Part shown: piece by piece, positions 1 to 13,889 of the stretch
How positions within the stretch are numbered: position 1 is the stretch's first letter
Layout of the letters: every line of letters starts with the position of its first letter
Origin: Mercurialis annua
Lineage: Eukaryota; Streptophyta; Magnoliopsida; Malpighiales; Euphorbiaceae
Length of the DNA stretch: 64,000 nt
Assembly (NCBI RefSeq): GCF_937616625.2
Contig: NC_065570.1
Span: 1,560,001 to 1,624,000 of the forward strand
Direction of reading: 5' to 3'
Position numbers and translations under genes: made by a program
Notes under the pieces: model-generated
Seen by the model: only the letters and a program-made list of their open reading frames with translations
The model's database searches: none
Told to the model about the DNA's origin: nothing

Positions 1-3000
1 GTTCTAACCAATGCTCAGTTCTGTATGAACAACGTAGGAAACTACACAGCTAACAGTACCTACCAGAAAAACCTCAACACCCTCCTCTCCACCCTTATCT
101 CCAACACCCAAATCACTTACGGTTTCTACAATCTCTCCGTCGGCCAAATACCTGATCAAGCAAACGCAATCGCACTCTGTAAAGGCGACGTTTCGATCCA
201 AGAATGTCGCGGCTGTATTCGGAACTCGACTCGACAAATCATAGAGCATTGTCCCAATTACAAGGAGGTTCTTGGCTTCTACGATTCGTGCATGTTACGT
301 TTCTCAAACAGGTCGATTTTCGGTCTCATGGAGACACAACCGACTGTTCACATGGTGAATGAAGAAAATGTAACCGATGCGAATCAGTTCGATTCTGCGC
401 TGCAGAAGCTGTTGAGTAGACTTCGAAGTAAAGCTGCGTCAGGAAATTTTACGCGGAAGTTCGCGACGGGAAATGAAAGTGCGGGATTTGAAACTATATA
501 TGGGCTTGTGCAGTGTACTCCTGATATAAGTGAGCAGAATTGTAATGATTGTATGGTTGCAGCTATTAGAGATATCCCGTTTTGCTGTGATGGGAAATTA
601 GGAGGAAGAGTGATGAAACCGAGCTGTAATTTCAGGTATGAAAACTATCGATTTTACCAACCTATGGCGGATGCAGAAGAACTACCACCGCCGCCTCAAC
701 CGCTGACGCCTACACAGACAGTGCCTCTTTCTTTACCAGCAAAAGGTAAGCTAAGCTAATGTAATTTATTTTTAGGGTGGCGCTATTGTCAGAGTAATAA
801 TTGATTGAGATATAGTAATATTTTTCATTTTGACTAAATCACGCTCTTTATATTTAGATCTATTTCTTTCTAATCATAAAAGAAGGTGATTTTGTTAAAA
901 TAAAATTATTGCTTTGGCAATTGTGTCACATATTTTTAATATTACAAATAAAAATTTCTATTAAATTTTTAGATTATTTTGACAGGAAACAACAGAAGGC
1001 GGAATATAATTATCATTATCGTTTTAAGTGTGAGCGTGGTTTCACTAGTAATCTGCACTGTAATTTTTTTGAAAGTGCTAAAGACCAGGAGAAGAATCGA
1101 AAGTAAGTCCTCTAAAGTCTGACCAAATGAACTAAAATTATAATTAGATTTAATTGTTTTAAAAAATCATGAACTTTAATGTCTTTGCAAATTTTAGCAT
1201 GAATATTTAAAATTGCTGATGTGAATGCTGGAATAGTGTATATTCCGGTGGCCACATCAACATTTTTTAATGGAGAACTCTTGGTGTCTCGAATTGGAAA
1301 AAATAATACTTCAAGGTTTAAAAAGTTGGAAATTTGTCTTAAAATGGAAAAACACGTTAAAGTTCGTGATTTAAAGCAATTAAGCTATTAGAAATTTAAT
1401 GAGAATTTATTAACATGAAATCCTTTTTTATTAATTTATTGAAGCTGTGGAAGAAATAATTAGTGTAGAGTCATTGCTAATTGACTTTGAGACAATCAAA
1501 ATATCAACTGATAATTTTTCTGAGGAAAAGAAGCTGGGAGAAGGTGGATTTGGCTCTGTTTATAAGGTATAAATACGATTTTTATTCAGAGTTCGGATTG
1601 TTAATTACGTAATTAGTTCATTTAATCGTTTAAATTCTCTATATAAAATTATTAATACGCAGGGTACACTTCCTAAAGGAGAAGATATAGCTGTTAAAAG
1701 ACTTTCTAATGAGTCTAGACAAGGAGATATTGAGTTCAAAAATGAAGTCCTGTTGGTTGCCAAGCTTCAACACAGGAATTTAGCTCGCCTTCTCGGTTTC
1801 TGCCTGCAAGGAATCGAAAGACTTCTTATTTATGAGTTTGTGCCTAATGCCAGCCTTGACCGATTTATTTTCGGTATATCTCATTTCTGTTTTGGTTTTT
1901 ACATGATTCGTGCTTGAAAATTTCGATTAATGATTGTATAATCGTGTAGATCCGGTACGATGTGTAGAATTGAATTGGGAAATGCGTTACAAGATCATTG
2001 TCGGCATTGCCAGAGGACTTCTTTATCTTCATGAGGATTCTCGACTTCGCATTATTCATCGAGATCTTAAAGCTAGTAATATTCTATTGGACGAGGATAT
2101 GAATCCAAAAATTTCAGATTTCGGCATGGCAAGACTGTTTATAATGGATCAAACTCACAGCAATACGAGTAGAATTGTGGGAACCTTGTAAGTCTATCAA
2201 AGTCCTTTTGAGTATTGTTGCACAGAAATTAGTTGAAGTTTTGTTTCAATTTCGGAATTGAAACGTGAAATTTTTAAATTTATGATATCTACTTACGTGC
2301 AACATAAATTATAAATACGTCTTGAGTCACATTTGAACATTATTGTCATTGATTGAAGTTGAGTTTATAAATGTTAATGTGCAGCGGGTATATGGCGCCG
2401 GAGTATGCAATGCATGGACAGTTCTCAGTCAAGTCCGATGTATTTAGTTTTGGTGTTTTAATTTTGGAGATTGTGAGTGGTGTAAGAAATAGCTGTTTCT
2501 GCAATGAAGAGAATGTTGAAGATCTTTTGAGCTTTGTAAGTACAACCGTTCAATTCCAGTTTAATTTGATGATTCTCCCTTTAGCTATGTTATATAGAAC
2601 CTTATCGAGTTCTACATTTTAAAATTTTATTTTCCGTTTCTGTAAACACTTTTGAAACTTCCGAACTGGTAAAATAATATTGTTTTACTGTTTATATTTC
2701 AGCATTTATCGTTTTAGTGTTTTCATTTTCGCCCTTCAATAAAACAACTATTCGTTCATGAATTATGCAGGCATGGAGACACTGGAGAAATGGAACATCT
2801 TCAAATCTGGTAGACCGCAATTTGAAGACCGGTTCCATGGCTGAAATAATGAAATGCATCCATATAGGGTTGCTCTGCGTTCAGGAAAATATCGGTGAGA
2901 GGCCAACCATGGCTTCGGTTGTTCTAATGCTAAGCAGCCACTCCCATACTCTTCCTGTACCTGCACGGCCAGCGTTTTTTATGCATGGCAGCACTGAATT

Positions 3001-3037
3001 AGCAAGCTTCACGTCTTCATATGCAAATCAACGATGA
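1..3037 (+). CDS. Cysteine-rich receptor-like kinase (CRK), 5'-partial, 7 exons visible
   Basis: Plasma-membrane receptor Ser/Thr kinase with two extracellular DUF26 domains. Proposed exons: <1-745, 986-1102, 1445-1566, 1663-1873, 1950-2187, 2385-2535, 2771-3037, all GT/AG with matching phases (616 codons visible). Signal peptide and true start lie upstream of the window. Exon 1 has two C-X8-C-X2-C motifs ([26 protein letters not shown]). Exon 2 encodes a transmembrane helix ([17 protein letters not shown]) and a basic stop-transfer stretch. The kinase has the glycine loop [10 protein letters not shown], the VAIK-type lysine in [16 protein letters not shown] and a GT-F-GYMAPEY activation segment formed across the 2187/2385 junction. 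It is an RD kinase with all catalytic residues. The reading frame stops at TGA 3035-3037, yet the same frame beyond it still resembles the usual CRK tail (SSSRS...ITELLYR), so the tail looks cut by a nonsense change. Confidence 0.93.
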
Positions 3038-3573
3038 GTAACTCTGTCATCTTCGAGAAGTGAAGTCCCGATTACTGAATTGTTGTATCGCCAAATAAAT
3101 GGAACTACCGAGCCTGGTATTTGAAATCCTCTGTATTTTTTTACTATACACATGACTGATATAGATAAATACTAGTGACATCATTAATTGAATATTGTTC
3201 TAGAATGTTATAATATGTATATTTGGCTACTTTATTATATACTTTCATTCCAATTGTAAATTACCAGATTTTGCAGCTCAACTTTGTCAAAGTTTTGGTA
3301 AACAACGCTGATTTGACCTGGCCATTTGTCAGGTGCCTATGTTCCATACAGGCAAAATTGGCGGCTTGTCCTCAACCACTTCTGTCATAATCCGAAAAAA
3401 ATAATATTAAATTGACCGTTTTTCGAAGATTTTCTCGAACTTCCTCTGCGTAAAACTAAAACTGTTGTTGTAACTTGTACTAATTCTGATGACTACTTCA
3501 ACATTAGATTGGCAATTTCAGTTCAAGTTTTCATTCCTTATAAGGCACTACAGATATTGAAGTTTAATCAAAA
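3038..3573 (+). promoter_or_regulatory. Intergenic region: 3' end of first CRK, promoter of second CRK
   Basis: No gene is seen here. The first about 90 bases read as the lost tail of the upstream CRK, then AT-rich 3' sequence follows. Two W-box cores TTGACC occur at 3313-3318 and 3412-3417, about 160 and 260 bases before the ATG at 3574. They are candidate WRKY sites, in line with stress control known for many CRKs. A TATAAGG string lies at 3539-3545 but is very close to the ATG, so its role is doubtful. Confidence 0.5.
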
Positions 3574-6314
<2,741 letters not shown>

Positions 6315-7069
6315 AGTCAATCGAAAAGCGAAACCGGACTATTGTCTGCAGCCATTTATTGAGTTGTATTCTATAGTTTTTCAGATGTTAATATATAGTT
6401 GTATTGTATTTATATAGTTTATCAGATTGGGTTTTGTACAAGAGGAAAATATTTTATTCTTTGTAGTTGATTCTGATTCTTAAATTTATCTGCAGAATAC
6501 AGTATAATGAGTTAAATTTTTAAAATAAGCTAAAATTTCATTGAAAAAAATTTCAATGTTACTTTAAAATATGGACCTAAAATGTGAAAAAAAGTTCCTC
6601 ACAAAAGTATCCAGCTAATAACAATTTGACCTTAGCTAAATTATAGAACTATAATAAATTCTCTACAATAAAAAGCTAACAGATACTAATTCTCATACAT
6701 ATTGTTAAAAAGATGTCCAATTACATACAATGATGGAGTAGCAGGAACTTAGAAATTCTATCAATCAATTGATTAACGAAATAATATATATCGATTCGAG
6801 GAATATTAGGTAATTAGACGTTAAATGATTCGTTGATTCAAAGAATTCATAAGTTTGAAAAGGAACAAAAAAGAGCATTCTATGTTAACTTAAATAAGTA
6901 AAATACTAAAATTAAGTACAAAAATCACCTGATTCGCACACTTCAAAAATAGCAGAATTATAGAAATGTCACTATCCAAATTTTCGATTCATTTTTTTCA
7001 TAATACCAGATCCGCAAACTCTGTTATTTTCAAAAATTCTGAATTCGCATCCACACCCGCATCAAACGA
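6315..7069. other. Intergenic, 3' flanks of converging CRK and secreted-protein genes
   Basis: AT-rich and without a coding signal. From about 6490 it holds a block (AAAATATGGACCTAAAATGTG and following) that recurs 3' of the other DUF26 secreted genes near 10590, 38010 and 56320. It marks the 3' end of the duplicated unit. Confidence 0.6.
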
Positions 7070-7987
7070 CTAGAAAACTAACACGAACATTAGCACCGAA
7101 ACAATCATGCCGATTGAAAACCGTTCATGTGACAAGTTGACAGCTGCGCCGCCTGTATTTTTCCCAATGAAAAACTTCAGTTAGCATAAAAAGAAAAACT
7201 CGAAACAAATCGAAAGAAAATAGCTATAACAATTCAACAACTCACCGTTATGCGTAGGCAACATTGTGTAGTTGAAATAGAATTGAGAATCACCATACCA
7301 CACAATACAACCATATCCAAAAGCCTGCCATTCTTTAAGATTATCAATCGCTTCTACAGAACTCACCAACTCCAACTTATTATCAAAGCATTTTCCACAG
7401 TCTTTTCTGCTTAAATCTCGAGTGCACTGAGCCAGTCCGTACCTCTTTCCGTATTTTCCGACATCCAAAACCTGAGTCTGAAACATAAATGGCTGCTCCG
7501 GAGCTGTCGAAACAAGATCATTCATAAATTTCAGAGGACTAGAATGTGAGCGATAATCTTCGAGATTTGTGCGGTTGGCTATCACCTGTGCAGATGGAAC
7601 ATATTTCCCGAAAAATCTTTCGTTTGAGTATCGAAGATGGCACCATTTGTACCATTTCGATACGCTCTTCCTATCTGTATAGTAGCCGCGGTCTACGGTA
7701 GCGTTCTTGATGCAAGCCGCGCAGTTTGCTGAAGAAAGATCGGCTCTACATTGTGTAAGACCGTAAATTTTGTCGGAATCTTTTCCGAATTCGGCTTTGT
7801 AGAATCCATTGTTGGAAGGGGCATTTGTTGCTAGTGAATCCATTAGATTCTTGAAATTGATTTTGTAATCATTCGTCAGGTTAGCTTTAATATCGTCTGA
7901 AGATTCTCCAAGAATCTCGTTAGTGTCGGAACACGACAAAGAGCTGAATAGCAACAGTAAAGTTGATAAAAGAATTAAAATCTCCAT
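7070..7987 (-). CDS. DUF26-DUF26 secreted protein with C-terminal hydrophobic tail (copy 1), lacking one disulfide
   Basis: Two exons on the - strand: 7987-7246 and 7152-7070 (274 residues). The donor is GTGAG after the phase-1 G at 7246, and the acceptor CAG precedes 7152. MEILILLSTLLLLFSS is a signal peptide. DUF26-1 keeps C80-X8-C89-X2-C92 and C116 but lacks the N-terminal cysteine (ILGESSDDI instead of ILGAECSADI) and the RGC cysteine (Y102). DUF26-2 has CTRDLSRKDCGKC plus YGC. Exon 2 gives GGAAVNLSHERFSIGMIV and ends in VLMFVLVF, a short spacer plus a hydrophobic end with no charged tail. This suggests a GPI-anchor signal, or else a tail-less transmembrane end. If the intron is retained, the frame continues to a stop at 7181. 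Such proteins act in the apoplast or at plasmodesmata and some bind mannose (family knowledge). Nearly identical to the copy at 52128-53044. Confidence 0.9.
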
Positions 7988-8062
7988 TTTTCTGGTTCAG
8001 ACAGAGATAGAGATTATGAATTGAGCTAAAAACTATCAAATCTGGGCATATTTTAAAAGGCT

Positions 8063-8068
8063 GAGTCA
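8063..8068 (-). promoter_or_regulatory. W-box (TTGACT) upstream of copy 1
   Basis: AGTCAA on the + strand reads TTGACT on the gene strand, about 76 bases upstream of the ATG at 7987. The same motif sits at nearly the same distance in all six genes of the family. Candidate WRKY-binding site. Confidence 0.5.
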
Positions 8069-8279
8069 ACTCTTTATTGCTTGGATTGTAAATACTATTA
8101 TTTTTAGTATTCATAAAAAAAAAAAAAATTAGTCTAGTGCACATGGAATGTTTCAATTTTAAATTTTAAACAACTGGCATGTATTGAACTTAAGCATCTC
8201 CAATGGTATTCTTTAAAATAAAGAGCATCTTTTGTAAAATAAAGAGTATTTTAAAAATAAAGAGTGATATTTAAAATTT

Positions 8280-9389
8280 GAGTGAAGGTTCAAAAACCCC
8301 CCCTGAAGTTGGCACGAAAGATCAAATACGTCCAACCTCGTAAAAGTGGATCAAATCACCCCACAACTATGCAAAAACGTATCAAATGCCCCCTTCCCCA
8401 CTCTCACATTAGAGAGTGAACGCACTCTCCGGTTTTAGATGGTTTTAGGTGGTTTTAGATGGTTAAAAGCTTAAAATAGTTCTTAGCATTTATTTCATTC
8501 ACAAAATTGACACTTAATATATTTTTATAACCACTACATATTGATACTTTAAAAATCAAATTAATTTTAAAATAAAAACTAAAGGATATGTTTATACTTT
8601 TTTAACTATCATCAATATTAGAAACCCTAAACTCCATAACTTCTTCTCCAACCAGCCACTTATCTCCCGCCGCCGCCGCTGCTCCGCCGCCGCTATTCCC
8701 ACCGGCCACCTCAGCAGACCCATCTGGGTCTGCCTTCTCCTTCGTCAGAGAAGGCAGACCCATCTGGGTCTGCCATCTCCGACGAAGGAGAAGGCAGACC
8801 CAGATGGGTCTGCTGTCGTAACAAGATGGGTCTGCCGTTGAAACAAAATGGTAGACCCAAATGGGTCTGCCGTTGAAACAAAATGGCAGACCCAGACGAC
8901 GGAGAAGGCAGACCCAGATGGGTCTGCCATGGAAAAAACGGCAGACCCATCTGGGTCTGCCTTCTCCGATGAAGGGGAAGGCAGATCCAGATGAGTCTGC
9001 CTGGGGTTGGATCAGACCCACTGGGTCCGGCGTTGGTGGGCAGGCAGAGTTTTCGGGCGGCGGTGGTGGGGTAACCGAAAATTGTTAATTAGGAAAATTT
9101 AATTAATTATGAGAGTAATTATATTTAATTAGAGAAAAAGATAGAAAAAGCCCTCAATTTTGTGTTTGTTAGATTTTAAATTAAAATAATTAATTAGTGT
9201 TTTAATTAAGATTAATTGGAGTTAATTAAGTGTTAATTTTAAAATTAGGTTATTCCACTCTCTTTTTTGGTCAAAACGGTGAAACCGATCCGGTTTTGCA
9301 TAGTTCTGGGGCACTTTGATCCGGTATTGCGAGGTTGGAATTATTTGATACTTCGTGCCAAGTACAGGGGGTAAATTGATCCTTTACTC
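8280..9389. mobile_element. Non-autonomous Mutator-like element with palindrome array
   Basis: The terminal inverted repeats start GAGTGAAGGTTC and GAGTAAAGGATC; both continue through TTGGCACGAA and CAACCTCG, about 60 bp in all. The element is flanked by a 10-bp duplication, TTTAAAATTT, at 8270-8279 and 9390-9399. The other copy of the surrounding MITE (53.3 kb) lacks it, so the empty site is visible. The interior has an array of inverted repeats (8714-9001) and a short GC-rich part (8660-8700) rich in GCCGCC. Long frames through it are repetitive and probably not genes. A second member lies at 31831-32711. Confidence 0.85.
8714..9001. repeat. Array of GCAGACCC/GGGTCTGC inverted repeats
   Basis: About eight units, each pairing GCAGACCC with GGGTCTGC around a 4-base centre (ATCT or AGAT), spaced about 30-45 bases apart. 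Starts are near 8714, 8754, 8794, 8851, 8886, 8913, 8941 and 8980. Some centres make the unit a full palindrome, others make only an interrupted hairpin. The spacers (TTCTCC, GAAACAAAATGG) are also repeated. Confidence 0.85.
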
Positions 9390-9854
9390 TTTAAAATTTT
9401 ACTCTAATGGACTCTTTAATATCAGTTTTTATTGTATATAATTTTAATAATTAATAATAAAATAAAAGTATTAAATAATAATAATATTAAATTAATTGCC
9501 TCTCTAATATTTAATTTTTTTTATTTTGTTTTCCTAAAAAATATTAATAAAATATTAAATATTAATAAAATAATTTTTTTTATTTAATTTTTTATTCATT
9601 TATTTATTCAGTTTTTTACTAAAAGTAAAAATATAATATTTAAAAGTAAAAATAACCACCTTATTTTTTAAAATTTAAAATTTTACTATTTGAAAAATGA
9701 AGTAGAGAGTGAAAATGGCTCTCTACATGTGGAGAGCCATTTTCACTCTCTACTCTAAATATAAAGAATAGAGAGTCCATTGGACTCCTAATTTATTGTC
9801 AAACTCTTTAATTTAAAGAGTTTGACAATTTTAGAGAGTCCATTGGGGATGCGA

Positions 9855-9977
9855 ACCAATGAGATTTAGCTCAAATGGTATAAGCGATTAAGCGCTGAGC
9901 AGCAAACTGGTAGGTCGTGAGTTCGATTTCTCTCATAAGCGCTCTTCCCTCCCCAAATTATCAAAAAAAAAAAAAAA
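9855..9977 (+). mobile_element. tRNA-derived SINE, copy 1
   Basis: A tRNA-like head with A-box-like TAGCTCAAATGGT and B-box-like GAGTTCGATTTC, then a short body and a poly-A run at 9962-9977. The same element is at 53782-53898 inside the duplicated block, so it predates the duplication. It is not a functional tRNA because no cloverleaf 3' half is complete. Confidence 0.7.
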
Positions 9978-11063
9978 ACTTCCGACCTCATTTAAATTAA
10001 GAGAATGTCTTGCAGACTCACATGTATTGAAAATAATTGTAATTATCTTTTGATGGAGTATTATTTGCACTACGATTAAAGTCAACTAAATTATATCTAA
10101 ATTTGTACTTTGTATATATCTTACTAAATAAAATATTCATAAAAATTTATTTTGCATCTTAAATATTTACTCTTCAATATTTATTTTATTAATATAAAAT
10201 GTATGAAAGGATTTTGTTTTTACTAATAGAATTATTTTATTAATGATTTATTTGATAAAAAATTAATTACCAATGCAATGAAATAAAAAAAAATTAGTAT
10301 TGTATGAAAAATCTCAACTCCTAATTTTAAAAATATTATTTTAATGATTGGTGGATAGAAAATGTAAACTTCTATCTTATTTTATCATGTATGTAAAAAT
10401 TCAGCTTTTTATGTATTTGAGTAAAATGTTATTTAAATCTAATATGTTTGTAAATTTCCCGTAATATTTTGAGAATTTTTATAAAAATACCAAAAAATGT
10501 AATATTTTTATCTTATAACCTCCATCCTTTTACTTGTTGGTATCTACTCTAGTGTGTCTGATTTTAAGATTTTAAAATAAGCTAAATTCATTAAAACAAA
10601 TTGTAATGTTACTTTAAAATATGGACCTAAAATGTGAAAAAAAAGTTCCTCTCAAAATTTTCGAGCTAATTACAAGTTGACCTTAGCTGAATAACAGAGC
10701 TATATTACATTCTCTACAATAAATAGCAGACAGATACTTATATTCTTACATATTGTTCAGTAGATGCCCAATTACATACAATGATGGTGTAGCAGAAACT
10801 TAAATAATTCTATCGAAATAGTTCATATATAATATAGGAAGTACAAATATATTGATTCGAGGAATATTAGGTAATTAGATGTTCAATTATTCGTTGATTT
10901 GAAGAATTTCGGAGTTTGAAAAGGAACGAAAAAAACATTCAAATCCAACTTAATTAAGTAAATGACGTACAGAAATCACCTAATTCGCACACTTCATAAA
11001 TTTCAAATCCGCAAATTCTATTTTCAAAAATTCTAAATTCACATCCACACCCGCATCAAATGA
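9978..11063. other. AT-rich spacer between copies 1 and 2
   Basis: No gene seen. The block from about 9978 to 10560 is nearly identical to 55690-56280. From 10590 on it is the conserved 3' flank of the secreted-protein genes. Confidence 0.6.
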
Positions 11064-11987
11064 CTAGAGAACTAACAGGAACATTAGCACAGGAACAATC
11101 ATGCCAATCGAAAACCGTTCAGGTGACGAATTTACAGTGCCACCGCCTGTATTTTCCCCTATGAAAACTTCAGTTAGCATCAAAAGAAAAAAATTGGTAC
11201 AAATCAAAAAAAACTTGCTGAAACAATTCAACAACTCACCTTTATCTGTTGGTAAATCTGTAGGCAATGTGTAGTTGAAATAGAATTGAGAGTCACCATA
11301 CCATATACTACAACCATATCCATGAACCTCCCATTCTTTTTTATTCCCAATCGTTGATCTAAAAATTACCAACTTATCATCAAAGCATTTTCCACAATCT
11401 TGTCTGCTTATATCTCGAGTGCACTGAGCCAATGCATACCTCTTTCCGTATTTTCCGACATCTAAAACCTTAGTTTGAAACATCAATGGCTGGTCCGGAG
11501 CTGTAGAAACAAGATCATTCACAAAGTTTAGAGTCTTAGAAACCACGTTCGGATCTTCGAGATTAGTGTCGTTAGCTTTCGCCACTGCAGATCGATCCCA
11601 CATCCCAAAAAAACTTTCGTTTGAGTATCGAAGAAAACACCATCTATACCATCTAGTTACACTCTTACTACCTGTATAGCAGCCGCGGTTTAAGGTGGCG
11701 TTCTTGATGCAAGCCGCGCAGTTTGCTGAAGAAAGATCGGCTCTACATTGTGTAACCCCGTAAATTTTGTCAGAATTTTTTCCAGATTCGGCTTTGTAGA
11801 ATCCGTTGTTGGAAGGGGCATTTGTTGCAAGTGAATCCATTAGATTCTTGAAATTTATTTGGTAATCATTCGTTAGGTTCGCTTTAATATCGGCTGAACA
11901 TTCCGCTCCAAGAATCTGGTTAGTGTCGGAACAAGAAGACGAGCTGAATAGCACTAGTAATGTTGATAAAAGAATTAAAATCTCCAT
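11064..11987 (-). CDS. DUF26-DUF26 secreted protein with hydrophobic tail (copy 2)
   Basis: Exons on the - strand are 11987-11240 and 11146-11064 (276 residues). Signal peptide about 1-20. DUF26-1 has all six cysteines: C30, C81-X8-C90-X2-C93, C103, C117. DUF26-2 has CTRDISRQDCGKC and YGC, followed by FYFNYTLPTDLPTDKG. Exon 2 encodes GGGTVNSSPERFSIGMI and ends VLMFLLVL, consistent with a GPI signal (Asn/Ser before the spacer). The unspliced frame runs in phase through the intron into the tail, so intron retention would insert residues rather than truncate, which differs from copy 1. Closest relative in the window is the gene at 56776-57700. Confidence 0.92.
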   Translation of the reverse strand: MEILILLSTLLVLFSSSSCSDTNQILGAECSADIKANLTNDYQINFKNLMDSLATNAPSNNGFYKAESGKNSDKIYGVTQCRADLSSANCAACIKNATLNRGCYTGSKSVTRWYRWCFLRYSNESFFGMWDRSAVAKANDTNLEDPNVVSKTLNFVNDLVSTAPDQPLMFQTKVLDVGKYGKRYALAQCTRDISRQDCGKCFDDKLVIFRSTIGNKKEWEVHGYGCSIWYGDSQFYFNYTLPTDLPTDKGELLNCFSKFFLICTNFFLLMLTEVFIGENTGGGTVNSSPERFSIGMIVPVLMFLLVL

Positions 11988-12067
11988 TTTGTTTGGTTCT
12001 GACAGAGATAGAGATTATGAATTGAGCTAGAAACTATCAAATCTTGGTATATTTTTGAAAGGTCGAG

Positions 12068-12073
12068 AGTCAA
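12068..12073 (-). promoter_or_regulatory. W-box (TTGACT) upstream of copy 2
   Basis: TTGACT on the gene strand, about 80 bases upstream of the ATG at 11987, at the position conserved across the family. Confidence 0.5.
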
Positions 12074-13036
12074 CTGTTTATTACTTGGATTGCAAGTATC
12101 TTTTGATTGAATATGGTTAGCACCAAAGATTAAGGTCAACTAAACTATATCTTATTTGAATCCCACTTGCCCAAGTTATGCTTACCGATATTCAAACTTC
12201 AAAGAGTTGAATTTGGATTGCAAATTCCATACCATTTGACATAATATAATTGAATTAAAAAATTATTTTCTTAATTTCATTTTAATTTTAAATGTAACCC
12301 AATTTCAAAATATCTTTATTAAAATGTGATAAATTTTTAATATGTTTCATGTATGCATAATAAAATATGGAAAAATAAAAAACCTTTTGATGAAGGGAAC
12401 ATAAAAACAAAAAGAAAGAATAACATTTAAAATAAAGTTAATTAAATACATGTCAGTCAAAAATGATAAATCCCTCAAAAAGAGAGTAATTCGGAAAAAA
12501 TATGAGAGAAATCGGGTTAATGCCCTGTTTAACCCACAAACTAAAATAATTTCCCTCTTTAGCCTATGCATGGAAAAAAAATTTATTTTATGTCACAAAC
12601 CCCATACAACTCGCAGTAATATTTTTGTAAGTTGATGTAACTCGCAAAAATATTCTGCAAAAGTGACTCACAGAAGCAATGTGCGAGTCACTTTAATTAT
12701 TTGTGCATCAAATCAAAGATGATTCAATCCTGGGAGAATTTTCTCCCTATTTTTTTAAATTTTTTTATTAAAAAATTTAATATTAATTAAAATTTATAAA
12801 TATTAAACATTTTAATTATTAAATTGTTTTAGTTTTCATATTAAAATTAAAATGTTAAAAAATACGCGTATTTTTTACGTATTCTTTCTACGTGTACTTT
12901 TTACGTGTGCAATAAAAAAATATAATTTGGCTATTATTATAAAAATTAAAAGGTTTGGTAAATTGTAACAAGTCGTAAAAATTTGGACTTTTCACCATTA
13001 AACCTTTTATTTATTTATGCAGTTTTATTCTTTTTA
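12074..13036. other. AT-rich spacer
   Basis: No gene supported. 12100-12200 is the family upstream flank (ATATCTTATTTGAATCCCAC), which serves as the empty site for the Helitron at 57866. 12590-12700 holds a few TCACT/ACTCGCA inverted pieces but no clear element ends. Confidence 0.5.
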
Positions 13037-13352
13037 GGATTAATTATATATAAAATCATGACTTTTGTACCAAATTTCAAAAATAACATTACCTTTAAAA
13101 CGTGTCAATTATAGACACCACCTTTCATTTTTTTTCAATTTCATCATGGGCACATTTTTTGATGAAATTTTGCTGACTTGGACAGCCGATGTGTCTGCCA
13201 CGTGTCATGCCACGTCAGTAAAAATGTCACTAAAAATCGCCGATGTTATTTTTGAAAAAAAATGAAAGGTAGTGTCTATAATTGACACATTTCAGAGGTT
13301 ATGTTATTTTTAAAACTTGGCACAAAGGTCATGATTTTATATGTAATTAACC
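13037..13352. mobile_element. MITE with about 95-bp inverted ends
   Basis: Left end GGATTAATTATATATAAAAT and right end reading GGTTAATTACATATAAAATC on the other strand. Both continue through TCATGAC, GTGTCAATTATAGACAC and CCTTTCATT. The middle has CACGTGTCATGCCACGTCAG. No clear target duplication, because the flanks are T-runs. Type not settled; TIR length fits Mutator-like MITEs. Confidence 0.7.
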
Positions 13353-13880
13353 TTTTTTTTGACATGTGATTTTCTAGATTTGTTTTCAAAAAAAACAAAA
13401 ATTGTGTGTTTTCTAAATAGTTAATGAATATCCGATATATAATGAATACAATATTTCTGACTTAAAATAGAATATGATGGTGAGTAAGAACATACACATT
13501 ATTATTAGCAGATTGTATATTAAATTTGAAATTAAATTATATAAGTGTCTTGCTAGAATGTTGTAATTAAAATCTTTTAAACTTTCATGAAAAAAGACGA
13601 ATTAATTTCTGTAAAGAAAAATAAAAGTAAACATTAAATACTAAATAAATTTCATCTTCGTTTGTTAAGCGTCAACCTTTGTTGTTTAACTTTAAACATC
13701 CATTTTTATTGTTGAATCGTTCCATTTAATTTTTAAAATTCATTATTATGGTTTGCCATTTTCAATTCTAGAGAATTCTACAAGTCTGTTGATTAAGGAT
13801 ATAACTCATATTGTAGCTTCTAAAAAACTAATGCTTGGAGGAATACTAGATAATTAGACATTTATTGATCTGTTGATATC
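13353..13880. other. AT-rich spacer, family flank
   Basis: No gene seen. From about 13790 the sequence resembles the 3' flank of the secreted-protein unit, and that unit is interrupted at 13890. Confidence 0.4.
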
Positions 13881-13889
13881 ATAGAATTT

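Larger units (their letters stand above)
8193..9852. mobile_element. PIF/Harbinger-like MITE, copy 1, split by a nested MULE
   Basis: Left end AGCATCTCCAATGG follows TTA; right end is CCATTGGGGATGC. Inner ends carry short direct and inverted pieces such as the palindrome around TAGAGAGTGAAAATGGCTCT (9700-9750) and CTCTTTAATTTAAAGAG (9805-9825). The copy at 53232-53772 keeps TTA on both sides. In this copy six bases after the right end are missing. The MITE is broken at 8280 by a 1.1-kb insertion. Confidence 0.75.

Noticed and set aside
8714..9001. CRISPR-like array
   Set aside because: Repeats are palindromic and spacers are themselves repeated; this is a plant nuclear MULE, not a prokaryotic array.
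8602..9021. 139-codon frame on - with repeated PIWVCL/ADPSGSAF peptides, plus its companions in other frames
   Set aside because: All six frames over the palindrome array stay open because of the repeat. Peptides in several frames are equally repetitive, so it is not coding evidence.
9855..9977. Possible tRNA gene
   Set aside because: The head is tRNA-like but is followed by a body and a poly-A tail, and it is duplicated with its block; a SINE explains it better.
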